This document shows, in pieces, positions 38,296-47,106 of a stretch of 63,880 nucleotides of DNA. Position 1 is the first letter of the stretch, and each line of letters opens with the position of its first letter. Origin of the DNA: Alphaproteobacteria bacterium (GTDB lineage: Bacteria; Pseudomonadota; Alphaproteobacteria; Caulobacterales; Aquidulcibacteraceae); the NCBI GenBank assembly GCA_030430715.1, contig JAUIJZ010000009.1, positions 1 to 63,880 of the forward strand, written 5' to 3'. A model generated the notes under the pieces. That model was not told where the DNA came from, did no database searches, and saw only the letters and a program-made list of their open reading frames with translations. The translations under genes were made by a program, and so were the position numbers.

Positions 38296-38613
38296 ATGAA
38301 GACTTTGGCGTTGCACGATTTTGATGAGTCTCTGACGGGGTTTGGCGGCGCTGGGCTTACGGATTATTGCAGCCGAGAAGGCGCAGTTCGTCTCAAGGAG
38401 ACGATCGAGGCGTATTGGCGCGAGCGCGGCCAGACTGTGATGATCGCGCTGCACAATGTCGGCTTCCATCCCGCCATACGCGCGGCGCGCTTCGATGTGC
38501 GCAGCGATATGATCAATGGGATGCCGCGCTGCCGAGACGGAGCCCAGCCGGCACGGGCTTCCGAGGACGTGTATCTGGAAGATTTCGAAGATGGCGACAT
38601 CTCGTTCGAATAG
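38296..38613 (+). CDS. small conserved-looking hypothetical protein
   Basis: 105 residues, soluble, with an acidic tail (LEDFEDGDISFE). The core REGAVRLKETIEAYWRERG, then VGFHPAIRAARFDVRSDMINGMPR, resembles short Alphaproteobacterial proteins of unknown function that I recall by pattern only. I cannot give a function. The ATG at 38296 follows GGGAAAGAG. A longer frame from 38179 would cross a T-rich hairpin and is unlikely. It stands alone between the signalling island and the polysaccharide locus, and ends at a strong intrinsic terminator. Confidence 0.75.
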   Translation: MKTLALHDFDESLTGFGGAGLTDYCSREGAVRLKETIEAYWRERGQTVMIALHNVGFHPAIRAARFDVRSDMINGMPRCRDGAQPARASEDVYLEDFEDGDISFE

Positions 38614-38638
38614 GGCCTAGGCGGGTCCAAACGGCGAG

Positions 38639-38676
38639 GGGCGCGGCACGGGGGGCGTGCCGCGCCCTTTGCTTTT
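38639..38676 (+). terminator. strong intrinsic terminator
   Basis: An 11-bp perfect GC-rich stem (38639-38649 with 38657-38667), seven-base G-rich loop, then TTTGCTTTT. It begins 25 bases after the stop of the small gene and separates it from the beta-helix gene. Confidence 0.85.
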
Positions 38677-38758
38677 GGCGCGAACCTGTAGGGGCGCGGA
38701 TTAGCCAATTGCGGTTCTGTGGTGGACGAATGCGCGCATGGTGGTGAGATGGGCGCTC

Positions 38759-39979
38759 ATGCGCCTTACCCGCCGCTCACTCCTTGTCGCCCTCACGCTG
38801 GCTCCGGCCGGCGCCGTGGCTCAGCGCCCAGACGTGCTCTACGTCGCGCCAAATGGCGGGGGCGGCGGAACGTCCTGGGATGATCCCGCCGATCTCAACG
38901 ATCTCAACGCCTTGTTGCGCCGTGTCGGGCCGGATGGAGAGATTCTCGTAGCTGCCGATCGCGGTATTTATGATCTGGATGCCGAGATCGTCGTGCGCGC
39001 GGGCGGCCGCAGCCGGCGTCCTATCCGCGTGCGCGGTGTCAACACAGCGACGCTTGAGCCTCAGCAAGCTGTGCTGCGTGGCGCGCGCGATGCTGAAGGT
39101 GCGGGGCACGAAGGCTTTCGGTTGTTACGCGGCGCCAATCATCTGCATTTCTCGCACTTGGCGTTCGAGCGTTTCGGCAATGGCTGCTTTCGCGTGGGCG
39201 GCCCGGTAAACAATCTGAAGATTGAGGATTGCGCATTTCAGGATGTGTATCGGTGTCTTGAAAATACGGTCTCGGGCGGCGCCAGCAATGCGAGCTTAAG
39301 ACGGTTTGAGGTGCGGCGCTGTCGTGGCGTGGGCATTGAGCGCAGTTTTTTGCGTGTGCGCTATGCTTCGCGCCAAGGGCTCATCGAAGATTGCAGCGCG
39401 AGTGGAGTTGCGGTGGAGGCACACGACTTTCCAACAGGCTGCGTGCTCGATCAACGCGCAGGAAACATCACGTATAGGCGCTGCGTGATGGAAGGGTTCC
39501 AGCAAGTGAACGCCGGCGCATATTGGAACGGCGACGGTTTTTCCGATGAAGAAAACAATTTTGGCGTGATCTACGATTCATGCGTCGCGCGGGGCTCAAC
39601 CGACGGCGGCTTTGATTGCAAGAGCCGCGACGTGACGCTCACGCGCTGCGTCGCCGAAGACAATAAGCGTAATTTCCGCATTTGGAGTCACCGCGCGACG
39701 CTCACGGATTGCGTTAGCCGCGCGCCCAATTTTCGCGGTGCGGGCGAGGAGAACGCCGATGCCTGTCACCTCTGGGCGGGAGGATGGCTCAACCCGGTGG
39801 TTCGGTTGGTCAGGTTTTCGGTGCAAGATCGCGATGGCGCCGCAATCTTCACGCTGGATGACGAGAACACGCGCGTCGAAGTGGAAGGCGAAGTTGCGAT
39901 GGACACGCCCAACACCAATTGGGGCGATGGCCGTGTGCGCCGCGTTGGCGAAACGGTTACGACAATTACATTGCAATAA
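38759..39979 (+). CDS. secreted right-handed parallel beta-helix protein
   Basis: 406 residues. The signal begins RLTRRSLLVALTL and could use the Sec or Tat route; it ends near GAVAQ. The mature protein opens with LYVAPNGGGGGTSWDDP, a common start of pectate-lyase-like beta-helix proteins. It then shows short repeats of N-x-x-F/L-x-x-x-x-x-C/V type rungs (LKIEDCAFQDVYRC, LIEDCSASGVAV, VTLTRCVAEDN). Such proteins often cleave or modify polysaccharides. Position at the edge of the polysaccharide locus suggests an exopolysaccharide lyase or epimerase, but no catalytic residues can be assigned by eye. ATG at 38759 is used; 38738 is an alternative. Confidence 0.8.
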   Translation: MRLTRRSLLVALTLAPAGAVAQRPDVLYVAPNGGGGGTSWDDPADLNDLNALLRRVGPDGEILVAADRGIYDLDAEIVVRAGGRSRRPIRVRGVNTATLEPQQAVLRGARDAEGAGHEGFRLLRGANHLHFSHLAFERFGNGCFRVGGPVNNLKIEDCAFQDVYRCLENTVSGGASNASLRRFEVRRCRGVGIERSFLRVRYASRQGLIEDCSASGVAVEAHDFPTGCVLDQRAGNITYRRCVMEGFQQVNAGAYWNGDGFSDEENNFGVIYDSCVARGSTDGGFDCKSRDVTLTRCVAEDNKRNFRIWSHRATLTDCVSRAPNFRGAGEENADACHLWAGGWLNPVVRLVRFSVQDRDGAAIFTLDDENTRVEVEGEVAMDTPNTNWGDGRVRRVGETVTTITLQ

Positions 39980-40107
39980 AACAGGGGCCGCTTGTGCCGG
40001 GTTTAACTATGCGGTTTGAGCCTGAAGCGAGGCGCTGCTAGTCACGGCCGTCCGCACGGCATGGCGCTCGCATGGCCAGAGCGGCTGGGTTGCGGGGAGC
40101 TGCGCTT

Positions 40108-41256
40108 GTGAATTCGTATGACATTATCTTCCCATTCCTGGGCTCAGGCGTTGGGGGAAGCCACATCGCAACTTTTCGCCTGGGACGCTCGCTGCGCGAA
40201 TTTTTTGGTATTCGCAGCCTCGTTCTGTGCGTTGAAGGTTCGCATATCGAGCAAGAAGCGAAAGCGTATGGGCTTGATACGGCACCGCATGGCGAGCGGC
40301 CGATTTTCAGAAACAATCCATTTTACGACCTGACTAAAGTCGCGCAGCGCATTTCGTTGCTGCGGCGTCATGGCGGCACGACGGCGATCGTTCACACCAA
40401 CGATATTGAGACAACGCAATCGTGGGGCCCGTGCGCCAAGGCTGCCGGACTGAAACTGGTTTATCAGCATCAAAGCCTTAACCGCGCTGCGTTTCCTAAT
40501 CGCCTGACCTTAATGTTTCCGGACGCGTTTATCGCCGTGTCCGATCCGTGCTTGGAGAACATCCATTATGTCGATCAAAGCCGCGTCACGAAGATTAATT
40601 ACAGCATAGAGGCCGTTCCAGTTGAGCGTGCGGCGGCGCGCGCCGCCGTCATTCGCGATGCCGGCGTGCCGGAAGATTCCATTCTTGTCGGCTTCATCGG
40701 CAATTTCTGGGAGCGTAAGCGGCCGCACTATTTCATCGACGCTGCGCGGCGTATGGCCCAAGCAGCGCCAAAAGCGCGTTTTCTCTTATTTGGCCGCGGC
40801 GGCGATTACAGCGAAGCGGACATGAAGCAATACGCCGCCGATTTGGGCATCGGCGACCGCGTGATCTTCATGGGGTTTCGCTCGCCGCCGGAGGAAAACA
40901 TCGCGGCGCTCGATCTGATGGCGGCGCCCGCGCTCAGGGAGCCGTTTGGGCTGACGCCCGTGGAATCCTTGATGTATGGCACCCCTTACGTTGTGACCGC
41001 CGATGCGGGGCACAATGAGTCCGGCAATCGCTGGGGCGGGGGCATGCTGGCGCCGAAAGAAGCGTCGCCGGAGCAATTTGCGGATATCGCGTTGTCGGTC
41101 ATCACCGGGGAAACGAACCCGGTGTTGTCGCCCGCGCGACGCGCCGAGATCATCACCGAGCTGTCGCCGCGCACCCAGGCGGAGGCCGTCATGACGGTCT
41201 ATCGCCAGCTTAAGCCGCAAGCTGAAGCTTTTGCTGCGGTGCAAGCCTCGGCGTGA
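40108..41256 (+). CDS. glycosyltransferase family 4
   Basis: 382-residue GT-B fold enzyme adding a sugar from a nucleotide donor to a lipid-linked repeat unit on the cytoplasmic side. The N-terminal acceptor domain starts with GSGVGGSHIATFRLG. The C-terminal donor domain carries VGFIGNFWERKRPHYFIDA, then ADLGIGDRVIFMGF, and the family's E-x7-E region in APALREPFGLTPVESLMYG. GTG at 40108 is chosen since GGGGAG lies eight bases upstream. An ATG at 40072 has no ribosome site. Donor and linkage are unknown. The stop directly abuts the flippase stop on the other strand. Confidence 0.85.
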   Translation: MNSYDIIFPFLGSGVGGSHIATFRLGRSLREFFGIRSLVLCVEGSHIEQEAKAYGLDTAPHGERPIFRNNPFYDLTKVAQRISLLRRHGGTTAIVHTNDIETTQSWGPCAKAAGLKLVYQHQSLNRAAFPNRLTLMFPDAFIAVSDPCLENIHYVDQSRVTKINYSIEAVPVERAAARAAVIRDAGVPEDSILVGFIGNFWERKRPHYFIDAARRMAQAAPKARFLLFGRGGDYSEADMKQYAADLGIGDRVIFMGFRSPPEENIAALDLMAAPALREPFGLTPVESLMYGTPYVVTADAGHNESGNRWGGGMLAPKEASPEQFADIALSVITGETNPVLSPARRAEIITELSPRTQAEAVMTVYRQLKPQAEAFAAVQASA

Positions 41257-42699
41257 TCAGCCGCCGGAGCGGGCGAAGACGTTGCTCATGAGGCTCACGC
41301 CTTCGCGCAAATGTTTCCAGCCAAGCCCAACGAACAAGCCATAGGCAATCAGCAATTCCAGGAGCGCCAGCGCGACTTCCTCGATCGCCGTGAGGTGGAC
41401 GACGCGCGTTATGGCGAAGTGCGCGATGATAATCGCGGCGGCCAGAAGCGTGGGGCCCGCAAGCGCCATCAAGTATTGCGTGATCGTGCCGCCGATCGGC
41501 TTGAGAAACAGATTAAGCTGACGGGGCAGGTAGAGCACCGTCAGGACGCTATAGCCAAGCGCCACGGCTTCGAGGCTGTGCAACGCCAGCAAGGGCGCGG
41601 CGACGAGCCAGAGAACAGCAAACTCAGCGGTAAGACGGAAGCGAAGGCCGGTGCGCCCGATCGCTTGCAAAAGCGGGCCGTTGAGCGTCGTGATCGCTTG
41701 CAGCGCGCCCGCTGTAGCGAACATGGCGAAGATCGGCGCCGCTCCCGACCAGCGCTCCGAGAGGAGCAGTGTGAAAACGGAATCGCTTGCAACCGCAATT
41801 GCCGCCATGCCGGGAAAAATAAGGGCTGCCTGAGCTGTTGTACTTAGAAGAACGATTTGCAGCAGCTTTTGAGATTCGTCGCGCAATTGCACGAACTTGG
41901 GATAGATCGCCGCCTGGATCGAGCCGCCGACGATATTCATCGGCAGCGCCATGATGCGGAAAGCGAGCGAATAGACACCCAGCGCGGCGGTGCCGAGCAA
42001 TTTGCCGACGACGAGGGAGTCGACATTTCGGCCGATGAAATTGGTGAAGGCGAAACCCAAAGTGTCGCGCGCAAACACCAAATGTTCTTCCATTCTTTCA
42101 AGCGTGAATACGAAGCTTGGGCGAAAACTTGTCGCCGGAATGAGGATGAGCGCCTTGATCGCCCACAATGCGATATTCTGCGCCACAAGCGCCCACGCGC
42201 CGAAGCCTTCAAGCGCCAACCAAATCGCCAACACAACGCCGCCGATGGCTGAGCTGAACTCGGCGGTGGCGACGATGAGAAATTTCTCGCGTTTCAGAAG
42301 TTCAGCGGATGGAACCGACATCGCGCCCGAGATCAGCGGCAGACAAGCCAAGGCCGCAAGGACGGGTGCAAGGCGCGGCTCACCGAAGAACATGGCGCTT
42401 GGCCAGGCAAGCGCCAGCAAGACAAGGGAGAGCGCGCCTGTAAAAACGATTGTCGCCCAGAACACGCTCGACCAGACAGTCTGGTCCTTCGTGTCCGTTC
42501 GGACCAGGGATTTTGAAAGCCCGGAATCAGCCAGGAAGAGCGTGATCGCCACCTGCGCCATGGCCAAAGCAACGAGGCCGAACTCCGACGGCGGCAGGAT
42601 CCGGGTCAACACTGGAACGGCGGCAAAGCTTGCCGCGAGTTGAAAAATGCGCGCGGCTGCCAGCGCGGCTGCGCCAAATCCATAGGTGCGAAGCGCCAT
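41257..42699 (-). CDS. Wzx-type polysaccharide flippase (MOP superfamily)
   Basis: 480 residues with about 12-14 hydrophobic segments, a member of the oligosaccharide flippase family that moves undecaprenyl-linked repeat units to the periplasm. Recognisable segments are the N-terminal QLAASFAAVPVLTRILPPSEFGLVALA (PST-family start) and the FTNFIGRNVDSLVVGKLLG pattern. It pairs with the polymerase-like gene upstream (14-base gap) in a leftward two-gene operon. AAGGAG precedes the ATG. The specific substrate is the repeat unit built by this locus. Confidence 0.9.
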   Translation of the reverse strand: MALRTYGFGAAALAAARIFQLAASFAAVPVLTRILPPSEFGLVALAMAQVAITLFLADSGLSKSLVRTDTKDQTVWSSVFWATIVFTGALSLVLLALAWPSAMFFGEPRLAPVLAALACLPLISGAMSVPSAELLKREKFLIVATAEFSSAIGGVVLAIWLALEGFGAWALVAQNIALWAIKALILIPATSFRPSFVFTLERMEEHLVFARDTLGFAFTNFIGRNVDSLVVGKLLGTAALGVYSLAFRIMALPMNIVGGSIQAAIYPKFVQLRDESQKLLQIVLLSTTAQAALIFPGMAAIAVASDSVFTLLLSERWSGAAPIFAMFATAGALQAITTLNGPLLQAIGRTGLRFRLTAEFAVLWLVAAPLLALHSLEAVALGYSVLTVLYLPRQLNLFLKPIGGTITQYLMALAGPTLLAAAIIIAHFAITRVVHLTAIEEVALALLELLIAYGLFVGLGWKHLREGVSLMSNVFARSGG

Positions 42700-42713
42700 G
42701 ACCTATGCGCTCC

Positions 42714-44072
42714 TTAGCGTGGGTCCAGGACCGGCTGCGCATCGGCAGCAGGCTGGACTTGTGGTTCGCGATAGGCGGATTTCTGTTGCAGCATGAACAG
42801 GGTGTAGCCGCACAGCACGCCATACAAAATCATGCCTTCCACCATCCACATCGGCTCAGTGCCCATGTTCAGCACGAGGAAACTGATATGCGCCGCGAGG
42901 ATGATCGGGCGTTGTTTGCCGCGCACACGGAAGGCCGCCGCGAGCATCGACAGCCAAAGGCTGACAATCGCAAACGCACCGATAATGCCGTATTCATAGA
43001 GCGTGCAGACCAGGGTGTTGTGCGCGTAGCCGTTATACTTGCCGACCCATGCTTCTGGCCCCAAGCCAATAAAGAATTGCAGGTCGCTGCCATTGCGCAG
43101 CCAATCGGTGATGTAGGTCGACCAGATGATCGGCCTTCCCGAAAGGATGCGGCTTTCTTCGGGAGTGTATTGCTCTGGCGGTTTGATAAGATTCAGGCCG
43201 TCGCCAGTGGCGACGGTGATGTCCTGAAAGCGATCCATCAGCAAGAATTGGCCGATGCCAAAAGCGATGCATGCCAGGAAAACGAGCGCGGCGGTGACGA
43301 ATGGCCGCTCACGCGCTGGAAACTGATTAGCCGGCGCAAGTCCGAACAGCACGCCAAGCATGGGCAGCGCTGCAAGGATTGTCGTCCGGTAATTCGCGAG
43401 AAAAATGCCGGCAAGAGCGGCGAGGATCATGCCAAATTTGACATAGAGATTGGCCCGCGTGTTGAGCGCCGCGCATGTCAGCATGGTGATCAGCATGACG
43501 GAGAAGGTGGCTTCGTGGGCGTAACCGCCGATGTGAGACACCGACCCGTCGTTTTCGCCGCTCTTGGTGACGCCTAGCGCCAGGCCCATCAGCTGAAAAA
43601 TGATGAGCGGGGCGAATGCGAACAGCAAAAGACGCATGAAGCGTCCGTCAGGCGTCGTTCTCAGCGCTTGATAAGTGCACAAGGTCACGACGATGAAGAA
43701 GCCGTATTTGACCAGAACGTTGACCGCGCCAGCGAAACTCGCGTTCAAGATGGCGCTGATGATGACGACCGCGCACATCAAATAGACAGGCAGCAAAAAT
43801 CTCAGCGCCAGCAGGCGCCGCTTGATCACAAGCAGGCCGGCGCCGAATAGCGCCAGCGAGGTTAAAGCGATGAGCGAAAAGGGGCCCACCATCGTGGTGG
43901 CGGCAGCTTGGACGCCCGCGATCACGTAGCGGAACCAGATTGCGCCCAGAACATAAATACCGGGAACGCTGTTAACCCGGCGCGCCGCCAGAAAGACCAA
44001 CGCTCCGGTCAGCAGGATGCCGAGCAAGAGCGCCGGCAGCGGCAGCGGTGGCCCTAGTGCGTTGTTCGTCAT
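42714..44072 (-). CDS. O-antigen ligase/Wzy-like polysaccharide polymerase
   Basis: 452 residues, about 11-12 membrane segments with a large periplasmic loop near the C-terminus. That loop contains SGRPIIWSTYITDWL and YNGYAHNTLVCTLYEYG, typical of the O-antigen ligase/polymerase superfamily (the H-N of AHN is the usual functional site). In a Wzx-linked locus the likeliest role is Wzy polymerase, joining repeat units in the periplasm; ligase activity cannot be ruled out. It is first in a leftward operon with the flippase and diverges from galE across a 246-base gap. Confidence 0.85.
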   Translation of the reverse strand: MTNNALGPPLPLPALLLGILLTGALVFLAARRVNSVPGIYVLGAIWFRYVIAGVQAAATTMVGPFSLIALTSLALFGAGLLVIKRRLLALRFLLPVYLMCAVVIISAILNASFAGAVNVLVKYGFFIVVTLCTYQALRTTPDGRFMRLLLFAFAPLIIFQLMGLALGVTKSGENDGSVSHIGGYAHEATFSVMLITMLTCAALNTRANLYVKFGMILAALAGIFLANYRTTILAALPMLGVLFGLAPANQFPARERPFVTAALVFLACIAFGIGQFLLMDRFQDITVATGDGLNLIKPPEQYTPEESRILSGRPIIWSTYITDWLRNGSDLQFFIGLGPEAWVGKYNGYAHNTLVCTLYEYGIIGAFAIVSLWLSMLAAAFRVRGKQRPIILAAHISFLVLNMGTEPMWMVEGMILYGVLCGYTLFMLQQKSAYREPQVQPAADAQPVLDPR

Positions 44073-44318
44073 GCCTGTGCCGTCTTGGCGCCCTGTCCGG
44101 TACGCGCAGCGCTGTGAGGTCTTGGTCTAAGCCGCCTTGTCATGCAAGGAGCGCGCCTCAGAGAACAGCGCGCATCTGATGGAATGCCGCATCTCATGGC
44201 GCTGGCGCCGGAGGGGCTTGATATCACCAGCGCCCCATGTTCTGTCGGGATTGTTCCGATGGCGTAGAAATTGCTGCTTCGCTGACCGCAAATCGCGAGC
44301 AGCAATAGGGCGAGACGT

Positions 44319-45338
44319 ATGGCAGTCTTGGTGACGGGGGGCGCCGGCTATATTGGCGGCCACATCCTGCTCGAGCTGCTGGCTGCGGGCGAGAAAGCCA
44401 TTGTCCTCGACGATCTGAGCACCGGCTTTGAGGTTAACATCCCGCGCGGCGTGCCTTTGATCACCGGATCGGTGGGCGATGGCGCGCTATTGGACAAAGT
44501 TCTCCAAAGCGGGGAGGTCGACGCGGTCATCCATCTGGCTGCGTCCTTGATCGTCTCGGAATCGGTCGCGCATCCGGACAAATATTGGACGAACAACACC
44601 GCCAACAGCCGCGTGCTGTTCGAAGCCTGCGTTCGCAACGGGGTGCGGCGCCTGGTCTTTTCCTCCACGGCCGCAGTTTACGGCGACATTGTTGGCGCGC
44701 GGGCTCAGGAGAGCCAAACGCCGAACCCAACGACGCCCTATGGCCGCTCCAAGCTGGCCACCGAGTGGCAGTTGCAGGATTTCGCCCACGCCTACGATTT
44801 GAATTTTGTCGCACTGCGTTATTTCAATGTCGCTGGTGCGGATCGCCAATTGCGGGTGGGGCAGCGTTCGCCACGGGCGACCCATGTTTTCAAGGCTGCC
44901 TGTGAGGCGGCGCTCGGCCGGCGTCCGTATCTTGAGGTATTCGGCGATGACTACCCGACCTCGGACGGAACGGGCGTGCGTGACTATATTCACGTAACTG
45001 ACCTGGCGCGCGCGCACTTGTCGGCTTTGCGGGGCCTGCGCAGCGGCGCATTGCGCCGCGAAACCCTCAATTGCGGCTATGGCCGGGGGTATTCGGTTCG
45101 AGACGTTGCCGCGGCGCTGAGCCGTGCGCATGGCGTACAAGTTCCCGTGCGGGTTTCTCCGCGGCGCGCGGGCGATGTTGCCGAGGTTGTCGCCGATTGT
45201 AGCGCCATTCTCGCAAAAACCGACTGGCGTCCGCTCCACGATGACCTCGACGTTATTGCAATCGACGCCCTGAATTGGGAAAAAACGCTTGAGGGCGAGG
45301 CTCTACCGGAGCAGCGTACAAGTGGAGGGACGCTATGA
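44319..45338 (+). CDS. galE: UDP-glucose 4-epimerase
   Basis: 339-residue extended SDR interconverting UDP-glucose and UDP-galactose, supplying galactose for the polysaccharide. The NAD loop GGAGYIGGH is at 7-15, VLDDLSTG follows strand two, the catalytic serine/threonine is in SSTAAVYG (115-122), and Y141-x-x-x-K145 is in YGRSK. The C-terminal substrate region has RDYIHVTDLARAHL and LNCGYGRGYSVRDV. A GGGCGAG ribosome site lies upstream. Its stop overlaps the next glycosyltransferase start (ATGA), so the pair is co-translated. Confidence 0.93.
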   Translation: MAVLVTGGAGYIGGHILLELLAAGEKAIVLDDLSTGFEVNIPRGVPLITGSVGDGALLDKVLQSGEVDAVIHLAASLIVSESVAHPDKYWTNNTANSRVLFEACVRNGVRRLVFSSTAAVYGDIVGARAQESQTPNPTTPYGRSKLATEWQLQDFAHAYDLNFVALRYFNVAGADRQLRVGQRSPRATHVFKAACEAALGRRPYLEVFGDDYPTSDGTGVRDYIHVTDLARAHLSALRGLRSGALRRETLNCGYGRGYSVRDVAAALSRAHGVQVPVRVSPRRAGDVAEVVADCSAILAKTDWRPLHDDLDVIAIDALNWEKTLEGEALPEQRTSGGTL

Positions 45339-46492
45339 CGCGTCTAAAAGTTTGCGTCCTCGGCACGCGGGGCATTCCTGGCGTTCTCGGCGGCGTCGAA
45401 GCGCATTGCGAGGCGCTTTATCCGCTGCTGGCGCAGAATGCGAACGTGGATGTCGTGGTTCTGGCGCGGAAGAAATATGTTGCGCCGGCGCGGGTCAGTT
45501 TTAAAGGCGTGCAGGTAGTGCCGCTTCCGGCGCCGCATCACCCGCATCTTGAAGCTTTTGTGCATACGCTCCGCGGCGTGTTCGACGCGCGTTTTGTACA
45601 CCACGCCGATATCGTGCATTTCCACGGTATTGGTCCGGCTCTCATGGCGCCGCTCGCGCGCCTGTTGGGGATGAAGGCGGTTGTCACGCACCACAGCCGC
45701 AATTATCTGCATGAAAAATGGAATAAATTCGCGCGGGGCGTCTTGCGTGTGGGGGAATGGTGCGCGTGCGCCTTTGCCAACGGCGTGATTGTGGTGTCGC
45801 CGTCCATGGCCGCCGAAATGCGTGAGCGTTATTCGCGTCCTGACGCGATCACTCATATTCCGAATGGAGCGCCCGATTTTGGCGCTCCGCCCACAGCTGA
45901 GGAACAACGGGCTGTATTGGACAAGTTCGGCTTGGAGCGTGGGCGCTTTTTTATGGGCGTTGGGCGTCTGACACCGGAAAAGGGCTTTCATGATTTGGTC
46001 GCGGCGTACAAGCGTGCGTCGCCCGATATGCCTTTGGTGATCGCTGGCAAGGCGGATTTCGAGAACGAATATTCGCGTGATCTGACCGCAAACGTTTCGG
46101 CTAAGATCGTATTTGCCGGATTCCAGGATCGGCGCGCGCTACAGGCCTTCTACGCCAATGCAGCGCTTTTCGTGCTGCCTTCGCATCATGAAGGCATGCC
46201 GATCGCCGCGCTCGAAGCGCTTTCGTTCGGCGCTCCGATCCTGTTGAGCGACATCGAAGCGAACCGTGACCTTGACCTTCCCGCCGCGCATTATTTTCCG
46301 GTCGGGGATCTGGATGCATTGGCGGAGTGCTTGCGCGCCGATCCCGCGAATTTCAGGTTTGACGGGCGGGCGATGCTGGCGCGGTTTCAATGGGATGAGA
46401 TCGCTCAGCGTACAATCGCGGTTTACAATAATGTTGCCCCGGCGCCGGACGTTGCTGGCCCGCTCCACCGGCCAGGCGAAAGTCATACCTAA
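45335..46492 (+). CDS. glycosyltransferase family 4
   Basis: 385-residue GT-B enzyme. The N-terminus has VLGTRGIPGVLGGVEAHCEALY, as in RfaB/WsaF-like rhamnosyl- or galactosyltransferases. The donor domain has GVGRLTPEKGFHDLVAAY, then IVFAGFQDRRALQAFYANA and the E-x7-E region LPSHHEGMPIAALEALSFG. GTGGAGGGA and the ATGA overlap with galE couple the two genes, so its donor is plausibly UDP-galactose. Cytoplasmic side of the inner membrane. Confidence 0.9.
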   Translation: MTRLKVCVLGTRGIPGVLGGVEAHCEALYPLLAQNANVDVVVLARKKYVAPARVSFKGVQVVPLPAPHHPHLEAFVHTLRGVFDARFVHHADIVHFHGIGPALMAPLARLLGMKAVVTHHSRNYLHEKWNKFARGVLRVGEWCACAFANGVIVVSPSMAAEMRERYSRPDAITHIPNGAPDFGAPPTAEEQRAVLDKFGLERGRFFMGVGRLTPEKGFHDLVAAYKRASPDMPLVIAGKADFENEYSRDLTANVSAKIVFAGFQDRRALQAFYANAALFVLPSHHEGMPIAALEALSFGAPILLSDIEANRDLDLPAAHYFPVGDLDALAECLRADPANFRFDGRAMLARFQWDEIAQRTIAVYNNVAPAPDVAGPLHRPGESHT

Positions 46493-46504
46493 GCGGAGCG
46501 CGAA

Positions 46505-46521
46505 TTCTCCTTTCAGGAGAA
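46505..46521 (+). terminator. hairpin after the glycosyltransferase
   Basis: TTCTCCT, three bases, AGGAGAA, 13 bases after the stop, followed by an A/T-rich stretch (AACAAAAATTTTAAATC). It sits between convergent genes and may serve both, though the T-run is poor. Confidence 0.4.
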
Positions 46522-46548
46522 AACAAAAATTTTAAATCTCTTATTTGG

Positions 46549-46731
46549 CTAGCCGACAGCGGAAGACAGCGCGCCTATGACCGCGAAGATGACGCCCCAT
46601 AGCGTCAGGCTGGCGCCCACGGCAAAGGCGAGCATCCAAAAGAGCGGCCACCGGCGCGTTCGCCGGCGTGTCGTGGTCGCCCGTCCTAGGACCTGGGCCT
46701 CTGAAACAGCGACCCTCCGTTCAGGTGTCAT
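46549..46731 (-). CDS. small basic single-helix membrane protein
   Basis: 60 residues: an N-terminal basic stretch (GRATTTRRRTRRW) followed by one long membrane segment (about 32-56) ending SSAVG. It is probably an inner-membrane protein with its basic tail in the cytoplasm. I know no family. The frame extends to 46821 but the extra residues look non-coding. There is no clear ribosome site. Located within the polysaccharide locus, it might assist the chain-length kinase encoded on the other side of the regulatory region. Confidence 0.5.
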   Translation of the reverse strand: MTPERRVAVSEAQVLGRATTTRRRTRRWPLFWMLAFAVGASLTLWGVIFAVIGALSSAVG

Positions 46732-47106
46732 AAGGCTCAAAATAGCCCTCAGATTCTTTCCTGGTAATGACTCAGAGCAGTTGCTCCAGCATTGGCATTG
46801 TTCGACTAAACCCTTGATCAACCGAGTTAATCAGCCTGAACCAGTTAAATTTCAGACAAGAACACCTCTGGTAAACAACAGCTTTACCGTTCGGTTCCCG
46901 GCCGAAACCAATCTTGGGCGGCGTGGTACGAATGGGAGCATGCTCGGAAAATGTGAGCATGCGCACTGCATTGTTACGGAAATGCAGCAATCGGCGCCTG
47001 TGCGCCGCTATGAGACATGCTAAGCAAAACCATGGTGGCCAGGTTTTTGCTTTGGCTTTTGGGCCGCCCCTTTTTTCGTCTTTCTTTGCGCGGTCCGAGA
47101 TAGGCA
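46732..47106. promoter_or_regulatory. 375-base leader/regulatory region with three inverted repeats
   Basis: No gene is convincing here; open frames on both strands lack coding character. The region is more A/T-rich than its surroundings. It holds three dyads: GGTAAA-N7-TTTACC (46870-46888), TTCGG-N7-CCGAA (46890-46906) and GCATGCTC-N9-GAGCATGC (46938-46962). It lies upstream of the tyrosine autokinase and probably contains its promoter and operator sites, or structured leader RNA. Confidence 0.5.
46938..46962. repeat. 8-bp inverted repeat GCATGCTC-N9-GAGCATGC
   Basis: A perfect dyad 145 bases before the autokinase start. It could be an operator for a dimeric regulator or a hairpin in the leader RNA. 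Confidence 0.5.
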
